In this document: positions 6,486 through 16,155 of the stretch, piece by piece | How positions within the stretch are numbered: position 1 is the stretch's first letter | Layout of the letters: every line of letters begins with the position of its first letter | Assembly (NCBI RefSeq): GCF_900086585.1 | Contig: NZ_FLKM01000008.1 | Coordinates: 1,685,652 to 1,749,651 of the forward strand | DNA length: 64,000 nucleotides | Direction of reading: 5' to 3' | DNA from: Emergencia timonensis | GTDB lineage: Bacteria > Bacillota > Clostridia > Peptostreptococcales > Anaerovoracaceae | Notes under the pieces: generated by a model | Databases searched by the model: none | The model's input: the letters and a program-made list of their open reading frames with translations, nothing else | Told to the model about the DNA's origin: nothing | Position numbers and translations under genes: made by a program

Positions 6486-8510
6486 TTGGCAGGAGTGCAT
6501 GAAGATTTCGGCGAAAAGATCGGCGGTGCGAAAAAAGACCTGTGGAAAGACCGCGGGCTGTATGCAGATGATCTGGAAGCCATGAATGAGCGCGAAGCCG
6601 AAAAATTTGTGAAAAAGGATAATGTTTGGAAAAAGCCGGACTATGCAGCCATGCTGGAGGAAGGGATTCCTCTTGGCGTGGTCTATTTTATTAAAAAAGC
6701 AAGAGACGGCTTAAACGCTTCCCCTCAGTATTACCGCACGGATGACACCCCGGAAAAACGGACCGCGAGACAAAAGGAATATATAAAAACAGTCCGGGAA
6801 TTGCAGACAGTGCTTTCAGATGTCCGTACTGTGGAGGATGCTGTGAGAGCCTATGACCGCTTTTTCGTTGACAATGGATATTTAGAAAAGGTACAGGGCT
6901 GGGGAAGCGGAATCCATTACCGGGCAACGAAAAAGGGACAGGACAATCCCGTGATCACAAACAAATTGTCCAATACCATGCTGATCCGCTCAGCTGAATA
7001 TTTTGAGCGCAACTTTACTCAGGAAGCAAAAAAGGAACAGTTTTGTGTTTCCAAAGAGCAGAAAATACCGAAAGGTTATGCGATCCACTTCAACGACGGG
7101 AAACAGACCTATTCTAAAAATGGGGACTGGAAACCCGGTACCTACTATGTGACAAAAGGCTATTCGATCCTGCGGACCAATTTTGGGACCAAAGAAGCTG
7201 CCCTGAAATGGGTGCAGGAACTTGCCAAAGGCAGGAACAAAAACGGAAAGATCCGTTTTGTCCCTCCACAGCTTGCCCATGTCAAACGTACCGGACCGGA
7301 TTATCGGAATGGCGTGGAGATCACCGGACAGCATTATCTTGATACCTTTGGGTTCCGCGGCGGTGAGTTTGGAAACTGGATGAACCAGAACGACCGGCAG
7401 ACCTCCCTTAACATGGGATTTGAAGCACTAAAGGATCTGGCGTCAGCCCTTAAGATCAGCGATAAAGATATTGCTTATCAGGGAACGCTTGCTATCGCTT
7501 TTGGTGCAAGAGGCAGCGGCAATGCTGCGGCTCATTATGAACCTTTGCGTACAGTCATCAATCTTACGAAAATGCACGGGGCCGGTTCGCTGGCACATGA
7601 ATGGTGGCATGGACTTGACGATTATCTTGGTACAAAGATGGGCGCAAAAGGGATGCTGTCAGAACAGCCCCGCCTCTATGCACCGTTCCAAAAACTCATT
7701 GACACCATGAAGTATAAACCGGAAACACCGGAACAGGCAGCAAAGCGCACGGAAGCACAAACAGAACGCACCCGGAAAAATGCGGCAAGCTGGCTGGATT
7801 CCTCGGTTCTTGCCTCTCTGAAACGGTATGGCAATGAGGAACAGATGGAAACCTACGCAGTCTTGCGGGAAGCATTTTTGTCCGGCGAACCCGGCTCTGT
7901 GGGACAGATCAGCGCATTTAAGAAGAATGTTACCGGCCGGGTAATTCCCAAAAGTGAACGGGAACGGCTGGAAATTTTTGAGCGTATGCTTTCCAGGATG
8001 CAGGCGCAGGAAGCTCCGCAGATTGGACGGACGGAAACTGATTTTTACCGTAATTCGGTACGCATGGGAAAAGAATGTGAAAAAGACGGCGGTTATTGGG
8101 ACAGCAATGTGGAAATGACAGCCAGAGCCTTTGCCTGTTATATCAAGGACAAACTGCCCTACACATCGGATTATCTGGCAGGCCATGCCGACTGTGCCCT
8201 TACCCTGGTTTCCGGTAAAGACGGAGAAATGGAGGTATTGAAAGCCTTTCCTGTGGGGGAAGAACGCCGTGCGATCAACGCTGTTTTTGACGAGATCATT
8301 CAGGATTTGAAACGGGAACAGCTATTGACCCATGCCGATGTAACGCTTCCTCTCTCTGTTTCTGAACTTCGTGAGGCAGCGGACGGTCAGCTATCCATGT
8401 TCGGCGTCGGCCGTCCTTCCGTGATGGATCAGCTTGCGGCAAACAGGCCGGCAGATAAAAAATCACCGGCACAGACGTTTTCCAGAAAAAACCACGAGCC
8501 GGAAATATAG
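6486..8510 (+). CDS. LPD1-domain protein with HExxH metallopeptidase motif
   Basis: 674 residues from a TTG at 6486 with GGAGGTGATGA upstream. The region about residues 285-380 is the LPD1 domain of large polyvalent proteins: FGFRGGEFGNWM, QGTLAIAFGARGSG, then SLAHEWWHGLDDYLG. HEWWH (371-375) matches the HExxH zinc-binding motif, and the following G-L-D-D could supply a further ligand. Such proteins are carried by plasmids and ICEs and are thought to be delivered with or act on DNA or recipient proteins, but no substrate is established. The N-terminal 280 residues and the C-terminal 290 residues (rich in Q, E and R) are not assigned. Confidence 0.75.
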   Translation: MAGVHEDFGEKIGGAKKDLWKDRGLYADDLEAMNEREAEKFVKKDNVWKKPDYAAMLEEGIPLGVVYFIKKARDGLNASPQYYRTDDTPEKRTARQKEYIKTVRELQTVLSDVRTVEDAVRAYDRFFVDNGYLEKVQGWGSGIHYRATKKGQDNPVITNKLSNTMLIRSAEYFERNFTQEAKKEQFCVSKEQKIPKGYAIHFNDGKQTYSKNGDWKPGTYYVTKGYSILRTNFGTKEAALKWVQELAKGRNKNGKIRFVPPQLAHVKRTGPDYRNGVEITGQHYLDTFGFRGGEFGNWMNQNDRQTSLNMGFEALKDLASALKISDKDIAYQGTLAIAFGARGSGNAAAHYEPLRTVINLTKMHGAGSLAHEWWHGLDDYLGTKMGAKGMLSEQPRLYAPFQKLIDTMKYKPETPEQAAKRTEAQTERTRKNAASWLDSSVLASLKRYGNEEQMETYAVLREAFLSGEPGSVGQISAFKKNVTGRVIPKSERERLEIFERMLSRMQAQEAPQIGRTETDFYRNSVRMGKECEKDGGYWDSNVEMTARAFACYIKDKLPYTSDYLAGHADCALTLVSGKDGEMEVLKAFPVGEERRAINAVFDEIIQDLKREQLLTHADVTLPLSVSELREAADGQLSMFGVGRPSVMDQLAANRPADKKSPAQTFSRKNHEPEI

Positions 8511-8528
8511 CAGGAGGTGAACAGCATT

Positions 8529-9359
8529 TTGGAAGAAAATAAAGATTATCATGCCTACCGGTATGGCGACCACTTGACGCCGGGATCGGAGCTTAAAATT
8601 GAGCACAGCGTAGTTTGTGAAAATGTGGATATTTCTACACTGATCACAATGGGAACAGATAGCCTGGAAGCCATGCGCCAGGGAAGTATCGACGGGGAGC
8701 AGAAAGCCTATGAAATCGTGGTGGCTGCCGCAAAACAGTGGGAACAGCAGGCAGCGGCAACACAGACGATCAACCGGGCTTTGGAATATCTTCGTACACC
8801 TGAGATTGAACATACCGGCAATCAGTGGAAAGACACCGATAACTGGAGGGCGGATCAGAAAATCAGCAACCGGGTCTATCAGATGACCTGCAGTATTTGG
8901 GAAGATACGAAATATGACAGGGAAACAAAACAGAGTATTCCGGTTGCCTGGTATGTGACATGGGAAGTCCGTATTCATTCCCCGAAGCAGGGATATGGAG
9001 AAAAGATTGCCGGACAAAACCAGAAACGATATACAGATAAGAATGCAGCCATAAAATACCTGGACGGGCGGAAGAAAGCCTATTCCCATTTATTCACGGA
9101 AATTTCCCCGCCAATTCCGAAAGAATATGAGCGTCATTTTATGGTTCATGGCACTCTCTTACCTGGTTATACGGTTGAAGGACTGGAACAGACCAAAACG
9201 GAACATGCCGCCGCCGAGGTTTCGGAGGGCGGTATTTTTACGCCCCAAAACCAGGAGAAGCCTTCCGTCCTGGGGAAGCTCTCTGTGGCAAAAACCCAGG
9301 AAAAAACGCCAGCCGCTCCCGGTATGGCAATGAAAAAGAAGGAGGATATACAGTTATGA
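8529..9359 (+). CDS. Conserved ICE protein of unknown function
   Basis: 276 residues. I choose the TTG at 8529, eleven bases after AGGAGG (8512-8517); a GTG at 8517 is in frame but overlaps that site. The middle part contains an AWYVTWEVRIHSPKQGYGEK segment resembling small LPD-type modules, and the last 60 residues are low-complexity, rich in Q, K and P. No transmembrane segment is seen. It overlaps the next gene by four bases (ATGA), so the two are translationally coupled. Confidence 0.65.
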   Translation: MEENKDYHAYRYGDHLTPGSELKIEHSVVCENVDISTLITMGTDSLEAMRQGSIDGEQKAYEIVVAAAKQWEQQAAATQTINRALEYLRTPEIEHTGNQWKDTDNWRADQKISNRVYQMTCSIWEDTKYDRETKQSIPVAWYVTWEVRIHSPKQGYGEKIAGQNQKRYTDKNAAIKYLDGRKKAYSHLFTEISPPIPKEYERHFMVHGTLLPGYTVEGLEQTKTEHAAAEVSEGGIFTPQNQEKPSVLGKLSVAKTQEKTPAAPGMAMKKKEDIQL

Positions 9360-9772
9360 AAGTGTTAATGGTAGAGCCGGGCAAGTCCCCTTATGCTGCG
9401 GAGATTGAAAGCGGTCTGAAATCTTTGCAGGCGGCAGTGGGTGGAGACATTCAGGCGGTCTATCCGTATGAGGACCCGGTGGCTCTGATCTGCAATGATG
9501 AAGGCAAGCTGATGGGACTGCCTCTGAACCGGGCTCTCTTTGATGATGACGGCCACGTTTATGATATTGTGTCCGGGAATTTTCTGATCGTTGGTCTTGG
9601 CGAGGAAGATTTTACAGACCTTTCCCCGGACTTGATGGAGAAATACGGGGAGCAGTTCAAGTACCCTGAAAAATTTGCAAGGATTGCCGGCGAGATCATT
9701 GCAGTCAAGCAGCCTGCAACCAATGAACACCGGGAAAAACCGATGATGCACCATTCCGGCCCGGATTTGTAG
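9356..9772 (+). CDS. DUF3846 family protein
   Basis: 138 residues, start at an ATG overlapping the previous stop, with AAGGAGG upstream. The sequence follows the DUF3846 pattern: MLMVEPGK-like opening (here MKVLMVEPGKSPY), LQAAVGGDIQAVYPYEDPV, then GLPLNRAL and DIVSGNFLIVG. DUF3846 proteins are small cytoplasmic proteins common in Firmicute ICEs and phages; their biochemical role is not established. Confidence 0.85.
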   Translation: MKVLMVEPGKSPYAAEIESGLKSLQAAVGGDIQAVYPYEDPVALICNDEGKLMGLPLNRALFDDDGHVYDIVSGNFLIVGLGEEDFTDLSPDLMEKYGEQFKYPEKFARIAGEIIAVKQPATNEHREKPMMHHSGPDL

Positions 9773-9789
9773 AAAGAAAGGAGCCAATT

Positions 9790-10605
9790 ATGTTAATGGC
9801 AGTAAATGAACCTTATGCCCTTATGGTGCAGCCGGACGATATTCTGATCTCTCCCCGTGAGGTAGATGAACATTTTGGGACGATGGTATGCTTCCATCCC
9901 CGCTATGCGCTGGGCGACCATCACAACTATATGGACAAAGACGACTTCCTGCGGGAAATGTATTTAGATACCGTAGGACATGATGAAGCCGGCATGAAAC
10001 GCTATGAACGGATGGTAAACATTGTAAGCAGCCGTTTCCGGTATGGACCAAAGACAGAGGAACGGGCGATCGATGAAGCAATGCAGAAAGTAATTTCGGA
10101 AAAGTATCTGATGCTCCCCCTCTATCTCTACGACCACTCAGGTCTTGCCATGAGTACAGAAAGTTTCTCAGGCAGGGCCCCTCATGCAGAATGGGACAGC
10201 GGACAGGTCGGCTGGATCTATGTTTCCAAAGAAGATGCCCTAAAGGAATTTGACGCTGACAAGATGACCGGCGCCATCCGGCAGAAAGCGGACGCACTGA
10301 TGCGCAGTGAAGTCGCCGCTTACGATTCCTATCTGCATGGCGAATGTTATGGGTTTGAGCTTTATAAAAACGGGGAGCTGTCGGATAGCTGCTGGGGCTT
10401 TATGGGTAACTTTTCCGATGTGTTGAAAGATATGGCGGAATACCTCCCGGATGAGTGCAAAGGGATGGTCGATCATCTGGAGGAACAGGAACGCCCGGCT
10501 ACGATCATCAAGACGCTTTTGAAACATGCTAAAATTCAGGTCGATCAGGCAGCAAAAGCCTTTGAACACGCTTCCCGACAGCAGGTTCTTGGGGAAAGCC
10601 GGTAA
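9790..10605 (+). CDS. Conserved ICE protein of unknown function
   Basis: 271 residues from an ATG with AAGAAAGGAG upstream. It is acidic and rich in aromatic residues, with segments such as YLMLPLYLYDHSGLAMST, QVGWIYVSKEDAL and an AAYDSYLHGECYGFELY stretch. These recur in accessory proteins of Clostridia elements, sometimes compared with phage proteins. No enzyme motif is visible. It is the last gene of the accessory block before pcfB. Confidence 0.65.
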   Translation: MLMAVNEPYALMVQPDDILISPREVDEHFGTMVCFHPRYALGDHHNYMDKDDFLREMYLDTVGHDEAGMKRYERMVNIVSSRFRYGPKTEERAIDEAMQKVISEKYLMLPLYLYDHSGLAMSTESFSGRAPHAEWDSGQVGWIYVSKEDALKEFDADKMTGAIRQKADALMRSEVAAYDSYLHGECYGFELYKNGELSDSCWGFMGNFSDVLKDMAEYLPDECKGMVDHLEEQERPATIIKTLLKHAKIQVDQAAKAFEHASRQQVLGESR

Positions 10606-10656
10606 AAAGTTATTTCCATATTATAAATACCGATTTTATCAGAAAGGAGGATGCTC

Positions 10657-11127
10657 TTGCAGGAAGATCTCGAACAACGAACGGTTTCTGTTTCTATACA
10701 GGCAGCAAAACTGTCAGGGCGGGTACTGCGTGCGGCTATTGCTGCGGTACTCCAAAAGATGGAACAGGAACGCACAATGCCAAAAGTCGGGCGCAACAGC
10801 ATGAAGCGGCTGACTTATAAAGACCCCGGAGCCAATACCATTGAAGTTTCAGGGCGAATCCGCTCTTTTGAACGGTATGCCAGAAAACATCAGGTACGCT
10901 ACCATATAGAAAAGGAACTTGGGACCGATCCCCCAAAATGGACGGTATATTTCAAGGCAAACCAGGCGGATGCACTGACGGCAGCTTTTAAGGAATATAC
11001 AAAGAAAGACCTTACACGCAGCAGCAGACCGTCGCTGCTTACACAGCTTCATAAGTTCAAAGAACTGGCACAGTCGCTTGGTCGTGACCGTGTAAAGAAC
11101 AAAGAACACGGAGGACCGGAACGATGA
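10657..11127 (+). CDS. PcfB family relaxosome/coupling accessory protein
   Basis: 156 residues. AAAGGAGG at 10643-10650 directly abuts an ATG at 10651, so I place the start at the in-frame TTG at 10657, which has normal spacing. The body matches the PcfB (DUF3801) family: AAKLSGRVLRAAIAAVLQK near the start, then a DPGANTIEVSG segment and a long charged C-terminus. In pCF10 PcfB, with the relaxase, docks the substrate onto the VirD4-type coupling protein PcfC. Its place directly before, and overlapping by four bases, the coupling-protein gene fits this. Confidence 0.85.
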   Translation: MQEDLEQRTVSVSIQAAKLSGRVLRAAIAAVLQKMEQERTMPKVGRNSMKRLTYKDPGANTIEVSGRIRSFERYARKHQVRYHIEKELGTDPPKWTVYFKANQADALTAAFKEYTKKDLTRSSRPSLLTQLHKFKELAQSLGRDRVKNKEHGGPER

Positions 11128-11655
11128 AGATCGATGCAGAAACACTGAAAAAACAGGTCATTCTCCATCTGCCTTATATTCTGTTCCTTCTGGTATTTGC
11201 CAAGCTGGGCGAGGCGGTGCGTCTGGCTCCCGGAGCAGACGCTTCCCAAAAGCTGTTAGGACTGTCCGAAGGCTTTGCCCTTGCGTTTCAGAGTATGTGG
11301 CCGGGAGCGGCAATGGACTGGCTGATTGGTTTATGCGGTGCAGCCATTATGCGGCTGGCAGTCTATCTTAGAGGGAAAGACGCTAAGAAATACCGCAAAA
11401 ATGTGGAATATGGTTCTGCAAGATGGGGAAATAAAGCCGATATTGCCCCATTTATGGACCCAAAGCCGGAAAACAATATCATTCTTACCCAAAGTGAAGG
11501 ACTGATGTTAAACGGACGGCCCAAAAATCCGGCCAATGCAAGAAATAAAAATGTACTGGTAGTCGGAGGATCAGGTTCGGGAAAAACGCGCTTTTTCATC
11601 AAGCCCAATCTGATGCAAATGCACAGTTCCTACGTCGTCACCGATCCGAAAGGTA
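11124..11655 (+). CDS. VirD4/TraG-type coupling protein, exon 1
   Basis: This is the 5' part (177 codons plus one base) of the type IV coupling protein. Two N-terminal membrane segments (about residues 12-30 and 55-78) are followed by the nucleotide-binding domain with Walker A GGSGSGKTRF near residue 153. The reading frame breaks right after VTDPKG, where a group II intron begins (GTGCG at 11656). Joining base 11655 to 14372 restores the frame exactly: the split codon becomes ACA (Thr) and the protein continues VLVECGKML. The spliced product is 614 residues, a normal length for the family. It would pump the relaxase-DNA complex into the transfer channel. Confidence 0.93.
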
Positions 11656-14371
11656 GTGCGAGACGTTCCAGTCTGAAAAGGACTGGCACATCTCAACTGA
11701 ATCATTGTTTATTGTAATGAAATTAGTTCGAGTTGGAGAACTGAATGCGTGAATAGTCGAATGAAGGGGTAACGCCCTGAAAGGCTACTCTAATACTCCG
11801 GCTGGCATGGAAATGAGTAAACATTGAAATGTCAGAAGCCCGGTGAAGTCGGCAGAGAGATACCGTAACAATAGTAGTTGACGAAAGCTGTCCAGAGGTG
11901 GATGGTGTATCCTATATGCCGGGAGTCTATAAAATACCTATGGTTAGAATGGTGGATGTTACATAATCCACTGACGAACCCTCGAATGTACGGGTCTATA
12001 TCGGGACTAAGTAGAAATGCTTAGTAACACAACTAGTGTTGCTACTGCGGGTGAGTAAGACTTCTGCCTTTATGAAAATCCGTGCAATGTTACAGGCATT
12101 GATGTGGTAGCAGGCTCAGAGATGGGAACCTACGGGTATATATGAACAGATAACGCATTCGGAACGTCGTAAGCTGACAGCGTGGAGATTTTACTGTCTA
12201 TGAAACGTATCGAACGGGAAAGTCATCGTGAGATTAGCGATGATATAAGGGAGATAATGTCAGTGAAAGCGGTGGCATAGTACCGATGAAACCGTGATAA
12301 CAAGCGGTGGAGGGATAGCCACTAGTCATACATTAGAGTAAATAAGTTACAAATGGTATGGGTTCGAGTAAGACTAAGAGATGTAATAACTCCCAGATAG
12401 GAGGTTACAGACCATACAAAAGAAAGCTAAGCTCCGGTACAACGAATATTACGATATGCAGAAAGCATTCGATGAGTTGTATCAGCAGAGCAAAAATGGT
12501 AACAACTTTTATAAGTTATTAGAAATTATCGGTTCAGAGCAGAATATTTGCCTGGCATACCGAAACCTAAAAACCAATAGCGGAAGTAAAACCGCTGGTA
12601 CAGATGGTAAAACAATCGAGGATATCAAAGGTCTATCGGACAGGGAAGTAATTGAAACTGTCAGAAAACAATTAGCAGATTATCATCCGCAATCAGTCAG
12701 GAGGGTCTTTATTCCTAAGCCCGGAAGCGATAAAAAGCGTCCGTTAGGGATTCCATGTATCTGGGATAGACTGATACAACAGTGTATCTTACAGGTGTTA
12801 GAGCCGATTTGTGAACCTAAGTTTCATAATCACTCCTATGGATTCCGGCAAAATAGAGATGCCCACCATGCGGTCAGCAGAGTTGTCAGTATGGTAAATA
12901 TGTATAAACATTATTATTGTGTGGATGTGGACATCAAGGGCTTCTTTGATAATGTAAACCACGGAAAGCTGCTAAAACAGATATGGACATTAGGTATACG
13001 AGATAAACGATTGCTATGTATCATTAGCAAAATATTAAAATCAGAAATTGAAGGAGAAGGAATACCGGACAAGGGTACACCGCAAGGTGGGCTGATTAGT
13101 CCGCTACTTTCGCTCATTGTGCTGAATGAACTTGATTGGTGGGTAAGTAGCCAGTGGGAGACTTTTACACCAAATGGAGTGAAGAAAGGCAACATGAAAG
13201 GAAGTAAGGGCTGGTTGAGTTATGCACGAAAATATACAAATCTAAAAGATGGGTATGTGGTGCGTTACGCTGATGATTTTAAAATTATGTGCAGAAGTTA
13301 TACTGATGCACAAAGATATTATCATGCGACAATAGACTTTTTAAAGTCAAGATTAAAACTCGACATTAGTCCGGAGAAGTCCAAAGTTGTTAATCTCCGA
13401 AAGAACTCTTCTGATTTTCTGGGATTCAAAATTAAAGTCCTGCCAAAAGGCAAGACCAGATATGGATACATTGCTAAAACTGATATGAGCGATAAAGCCA
13501 TCAAAAAGGTTACTGCTGAATTAAAGGCAAAAGTGATTAATATAAGGAAACACACAACTGTTGGTAGAATCAATGCCTATAACATGGCAGTGATAGGGAT
13601 ACAGAATTATTACTGTATTGCTACCAACATATATAACAATCTAACGGATGTTAATTACGCTCTCTTACCAACCTTTAGAACCAGATTATCATGTATTGGA
13701 AGTACAATTCCGTTTGCGGAAACGCCCTATGAATTTCAACAGAAAACTGTAGGAATCAAGAAAGAAACCAAAATTATAACAGTAGGCAAAATGCCACTAC
13801 TGCCACTTACAGGAGTTCATCACAAACATCCTATAAATTTTTCACAAGATATTACCAGCTATACAGCTAAAGGAAGAGAAAAGATTCATAAATCTGTCCA
13901 ATGTGTAGAAACACAGGAATTACGAAATGTGATGAAGTATAGGAATCCTAATGAAAGCATTGAATTTAATGATAATAGTATTTCTGCATACCTCGTGCAA
14001 CAGGGGAACTGCTATGTCATGGGAAATAGGCTGAATGTAAATCAAATGAAATGTATAAGGAAAATTCCAGTGGGTGAAGGTGGTACAGATAGGCATACTA
14101 ATATCGCATTTATTTCAGAGGAAATATGGCGAGCTGTTATGACAGAGGATATTTCAGAAACTATCAGAATAATGAAGAAATTCAATATGGACGACAAGCA
14201 AAGACGGAGATTCAACCGATTGCGTGAAAATTATGGATTACTACCAATTAAGAAAAGATAACTTATAAATTTACTTGAGTATGATGGCACGCCGTATGAT
14301 GCGAAAACATCATGTACGGTGTAGAGCGGGGGAAAAGGTGGAGATTACTTCAAAGCCTTACCTATCGCTAT
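11656..14371 (+). mobile_element. Group II intron with encoded reverse transcriptase, inserted in the coupling-protein gene
   Basis: The 2716-base intron starts with GTGCG (11656) and ends CTATCGCTAT (14371), the boundaries expected of bacterial group II introns, and it lies in the sense orientation. About 800 bases of structured RNA (domains I-III) precede the maturase gene. Domain V is recognisable at 14288-14322 as a hairpin with arms CCGTATGATG and CATCATGTACGG around GCGAAAA. Boundaries were chosen because they restore the coupling-protein frame exactly. Conjugation of the ICE should depend on its splicing unless another coupling protein substitutes. Confidence 0.92.
12456..14261 (+). 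CDS. ltrA: Group II intron reverse transcriptase/maturase (LtrA-like)
   Basis: 601 residues from the first in-frame ATG. The reverse-transcriptase domain shows RVFIPKPGSDKKRPLGIP, GTPQGGLISPLL and the catalytic YADD (VVRYADDFKIMC, near residue 272). Maturase domain X follows. The C-terminal 110 residues have the outline of an HNH endonuclease (CYVMGNRLN ... GGTDRHTNIAFIS), but the usual His-His pair is replaced by Ile-Arg (MKCIRK) and the distal His is missing, so cleavage activity is doubtful. The only well-spaced ribosome-binding site (AGGAGG, 12399-12404) precedes the ATG by over 50 bases and points to an in-frame ATA at 12414; the frame is open from there, so the true N-terminus may be 14 residues longer. 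Confidence 0.93.
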   Translation: MQKAFDELYQQSKNGNNFYKLLEIIGSEQNICLAYRNLKTNSGSKTAGTDGKTIEDIKGLSDREVIETVRKQLADYHPQSVRRVFIPKPGSDKKRPLGIPCIWDRLIQQCILQVLEPICEPKFHNHSYGFRQNRDAHHAVSRVVSMVNMYKHYYCVDVDIKGFFDNVNHGKLLKQIWTLGIRDKRLLCIISKILKSEIEGEGIPDKGTPQGGLISPLLSLIVLNELDWWVSSQWETFTPNGVKKGNMKGSKGWLSYARKYTNLKDGYVVRYADDFKIMCRSYTDAQRYYHATIDFLKSRLKLDISPEKSKVVNLRKNSSDFLGFKIKVLPKGKTRYGYIAKTDMSDKAIKKVTAELKAKVINIRKHTTVGRINAYNMAVIGIQNYYCIATNIYNNLTDVNYALLPTFRTRLSCIGSTIPFAETPYEFQQKTVGIKKETKIITVGKMPLLPLTGVHHKHPINFSQDITSYTAKGREKIHKSVQCVETQELRNVMKYRNPNESIEFNDNSISAYLVQQGNCYVMGNRLNVNQMKCIRKIPVGEGGTDRHTNIAFISEEIWRAVMTEDISETIRIMKKFNMDDKQRRRFNRLRENYGLLPIKKR

Positions 14372-15684
14372 CAGTCCTTGTGGAATGCGGAAAGATGTTG
14401 CAGCGAGGCACACCAAAGCTGGATAAGGACGGAAAGCCTATGCGTAATGAAAAAGGAAAGATTATCTATGAGCCCTATAAAATACGGGTATTCAATACGA
14501 TCAATTTTCAGAAAAGTATGCACTTTAACCCATTCGCCTACATTCATTCCGAGAAAGATATTCTGAAGATCGTCACTACCCTGATCGCCAATACCAAAGG
14601 CGAAGGAAAAGCCGGAGACGATTTCTGGGTCAAAGCAGAAACCTTGCTTTATACGGCACTGATCGGATATATCTACTATGAAGCTCCGGTAAACGAACAG
14701 AATTTTGCCACACTGGTAGAAATGCTGAACGCAATGGAGGTCCGTGAGGATGATGAATCGTTCAAAAATGCCGTTGACCTTCTCTTTGACGCGCTGGAAC
14801 AAAAAGACCCGGATCATTTTGCCCTGCGTCAATATAAGAAATATAAGCTCGCTGCCGGAAAAACAGCAAAGTCGATCCTTATTTCCTGTGCTTCCAGACT
14901 GGCTCCTTTTGACATTAAAGAAGTCAGGGAAATTACCATGTATGACGAACTGGATCTGGATATGCTGGGGGATGAACGGACTGCTCTTTTCCTTATTATG
15001 AGTGATACGGACGGGACCTTTGCATTTTTGATCAGTCTGATCTATTCCATTTTGTTTAACCGCTTGTGCGAACGGGCAGATGATATATATGGCGGAAGGC
15101 TTCCCATCCATGTACGCTGCCTGATCGACGAGGCGGCAAATATCGGGCAGATCCCGAACCTGGAGCGTCTTATGGCGACCATCCGAAGCCGTGAGATCTC
15201 TGCCTGCCTGGTGCTGCAGGCGCAAAGCCAGCTCAAAGCCCTGTATAAAGACAACATGGACACCGTCATCGGTAACTGTGACGCCTCTCTTTTCTTAGGA
15301 GGCAAAGAAGAAACCACCTTAAAAAGCTGGAACTCCCTATTGGGGAAAGAGACCATCGACCTGTATAACACCAGTGTCACAAAGGGCAATCAGGAATCCC
15401 ACGGACAAAATTTTCAAAAGCTGGGAAAGGATCTGATGTCGGTGGATGAACTGGCAGTTATGGACGGGGGCAAATGTCTGCTGCAGATCAGGGGTGTGCG
15501 GCCGTTCCTCTCCCGGAAATACGATATAACCAAACACCCAAATTACAAACTGCTTTCCGATTTTAATGAGAAGAACGCTTTTAATATCGAAAAGTTTCTT
15601 TCTACCCGGATGCCGATGCGTCCCGGTGAACGATACCGCAATTATGAAGTCACAGCCGAAGATCTGGCTTCCCAGACTTTATAG
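14372..15684 (+). CDS. VirD4/TraG-type coupling protein, exon 2
   Basis: This 3' exon encodes the rest of the coupling protein: two bases completing the split Thr codon, then 436 codons and a TAG. It begins VLVECGKMLQRG and contains the Walker B segment CLIDEAANIGQIPNL, an arginine-containing TIRSREISACLVLQAQSQL motif and the C-terminal all-alpha region typical of TraG/VirD4. The upstream stretch 14275-14371 is intron RNA, so the open frame that continues into it is not coding. The ATPase should form a ring at the membrane base of the transfer channel. Confidence 0.92.
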
Positions 15685-15929
15685 AGTTGTTCCTGCCTGT
15701 CAAAGCATGATGCCCCGGCAGGCTTTGTTTTTGTCACGATGAAAGGAGGATTTTTTGAGGATTCGTGATTCTCCCTGAAAAGTAAATAACCGCAGGATTC
15801 TTCCTGCCCCATGCCGCCGTGCTGTTTGAAACAGATTTTTTTCTAAAAACAGTGCGGCGACTTTTTTTGTTTCCGGCCTGATACGGCCATATCACAAATT
15901 AAAATTTCTGAAATTAAAGGAGGAACATT
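15685..15929 (+). terminator. Non-coding gap with terminator at 15813-15868
   Basis: After the coupling protein there are about 245 bases without a convincing gene. An AAAGGAGG at 15743 is followed only by a 7-codon frame. The strongest structure pairs GCCGC and CTGTTT (15813-15827) with AAACAG and GCGGC (15847-15858), then seven T (15862-15868). It should separate the coupling-protein transcript from the channel genes that start at 15930. Confidence 0.55.
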
Positions 15930-16145
15930 ATGGCATTTTTTGCAAGCGCGATTGATACTTTGAAGATCCTTGTGATCGCCCTGGGCGCAGGTCTGGGCGC
16001 ATGGGGTGTTGTAAACCTTCTCGAAGGTTACGGAAATGATAACCCAGGTGCAAAATCCCAGGGGATCAAGCAGCTTATGGCAGGCGGAGGTATCGCTCTG
16101 GTTGGTGCAACGCTGATTCCGCTGCTTTCCGGCCTGTTCGGTTAA
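15930..16145 (+). CDS. Maff2 family small membrane protein
   Basis: 71 residues from an ATG with AAAGGAGGAAC upstream. Two hydrophobic segments (about 8-28 and 48-68) flank a Gly/Asn-rich loop, and the motif GLGAWGVVNLLEGYGNDNPGA is characteristic of the Maff2 mobile-element family. Small proteins with this topology next to TrbL resemble VirB2/TrbC-type pilin or VirB3-like subunits, so a place in the mating-channel membrane complex is likely. Confidence 0.88.
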   Translation: MAFFASAIDTLKILVIALGAGLGAWGVVNLLEGYGNDNPGAKSQGIKQLMAGGGIALVGATLIPLLSGLFG

Positions 16146-16155
16146 GGGCTGATTT

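Noticed and set aside
14275..14371. Upstream extension of the coupling-protein 3' frame with its own ATG
   Set aside because: These bases are intron domains V and VI; the exact frame restoration at 14372 shows they are spliced out.
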